Shown here in pieces: positions 63,808-64,000 of a stretch of DNA of 64,000 nucleotides. Below the pieces are notes generated by a model. The model was not told the DNA's origin, ran no database searches, and saw only the letters and a program-made list of their open reading frames with translations. Each line of letters opens with the position of its first letter. Within the stretch, counting starts at the first letter, position 1. The position numbers were made by a program, and so were the translations under genes. Source of the DNA: Chloroflexota bacterium (GTDB lineage: Bacteria; Chloroflexota; Anaerolineae; Anaerolineales; Anaerolineaceae); NCBI GenBank assembly GCA_029548365.1, contig JAKPNN010000021.1:1-64000 (forward strand), given 5' to 3'.

Positions 63808-64000
63808 ATGGTATTGCTCAGTATTAGCATTGTCTTCGCCCTGCTGGTGACCATCGGTCTCCCCGTTGTGGCAGGCTTATGGCTTAACAAACGCCTGAAG
63901 GTTGCCTGGCAGGCAATCGCCTTGGGGGCTTTAGGATATTTCATCGTCCAGGCTCTCCTCACCCTGCTGTACAGCGCTTTCATCACCCTGGTGCAACCTG
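63808..64000 (+). CDS. multi-pass membrane protein, YhfC-like (partial, cut by window end)
   Basis: Only the first 64 codons are visible. They read MVLLSISIVFALLVTIGLPV and contain two hydrophobic segments separated by NKRLKVAWQ. This resembles the N-terminus of YhfC-type putative intramembrane proteases (DUF2324), but the fragment is too short for certainty. RBS AAGGA lies 9 bases before the ATG. It follows the ligase by 12 bases and is likely in its operon. Confidence 0.6.
   Translation, partial: MVLLSISIVFALLVTIGLPVVAGLWLNKRLKVAWQAIALGALGYFIVQALLTLLYSAFITLVQP

Overview
This 64 kb window looks like chromosome of an uncultured or anaerobic member of the Chloroflexota (Anaerolineae-like). 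That placement is an inference from the gene mix: a YidC without the large periplasmic domain, many lipoproteins with a cysteine lipobox, a Thr/Pro-stalked surface protein, an ADP-forming acetate-CoA ligase fusion, a TIGR03960/DUF2344 radical-SAM pair and a moderately GC-rich background. No rRNA or other definitive taxonomic marker is present. Most genes are ordinary, compact, single-copy housekeeping or metabolic genes in short operons.

Layout. 0-6.5 kb: a NarL/DesK-type two-component system divergent from a YbhFSR-like ABC-2 exporter (two ATPases, one permease, one HlyD-type adaptor lipoprotein). 6.7-14.1 kb: carbohydrate and nucleoside metabolism (alpha/beta hydrolase, adenosine deaminase, a cupin/SMP-30/TIM-barrel isomerase operon, 6-phosphogluconate dehydrogenase, pyrimidine-nucleoside phosphorylase). 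14.2-20 kb: the conserved rpmH-rnpA-yidD-yidC-jag membrane-protein biogenesis cluster with a PQQ-repeat lipoprotein inserted, preceded by mtaB and a lipoprotein. 20-34.6 kb: thpR, rsfS (apparently with a CTG start), bcp, membrane proteins, a large surface protein, a metallo-beta-lactamase-fold protein, gyrB, a threonine-dehydrogenase-like SDR, a SpoIIE-type phosphatase and a secreted nuclease-fold lipoprotein. 34.8-43.6 kb: tmRNA, a Ldh2-type dehydrogenase, ligA, tRNA-Arg, the radical-SAM/DUF2344 pair, an SDR, DUF503, an FAH-family enzyme and tRNA-Val.

43.6-50.5 kb is the accessory region. It starts directly after tRNA-Val and is partly much more AT-rich than its surroundings. It holds two unrelated HEPN-like proteins, an EcoRI-type adenine methyltransferase overlapping a DUF262-HNH nuclease gene, a zinc-ribbon protein and a DUF559 nuclease, and ends in an array of 148-bp hairpin repeats. 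The nuclease gene is cut by an in-frame amber codon inside its HNH domain. I read this as a defence or restriction island, possibly decaying.

50.5-64 kb returns to core genes: an MFS transporter, a coiled-coil membrane protein, a likely insertion-sequence remnant, a DegV protein, then a tightly overlapping operon of an AddB-like helicase, an AddA-like UvrD helicase, a separate Fe-S PD-(D/E)XK nuclease and RecJ. This resembles an AddAB machine divided into three polypeptides. The window ends with an acetate-CoA ligase and the start of a membrane protein.
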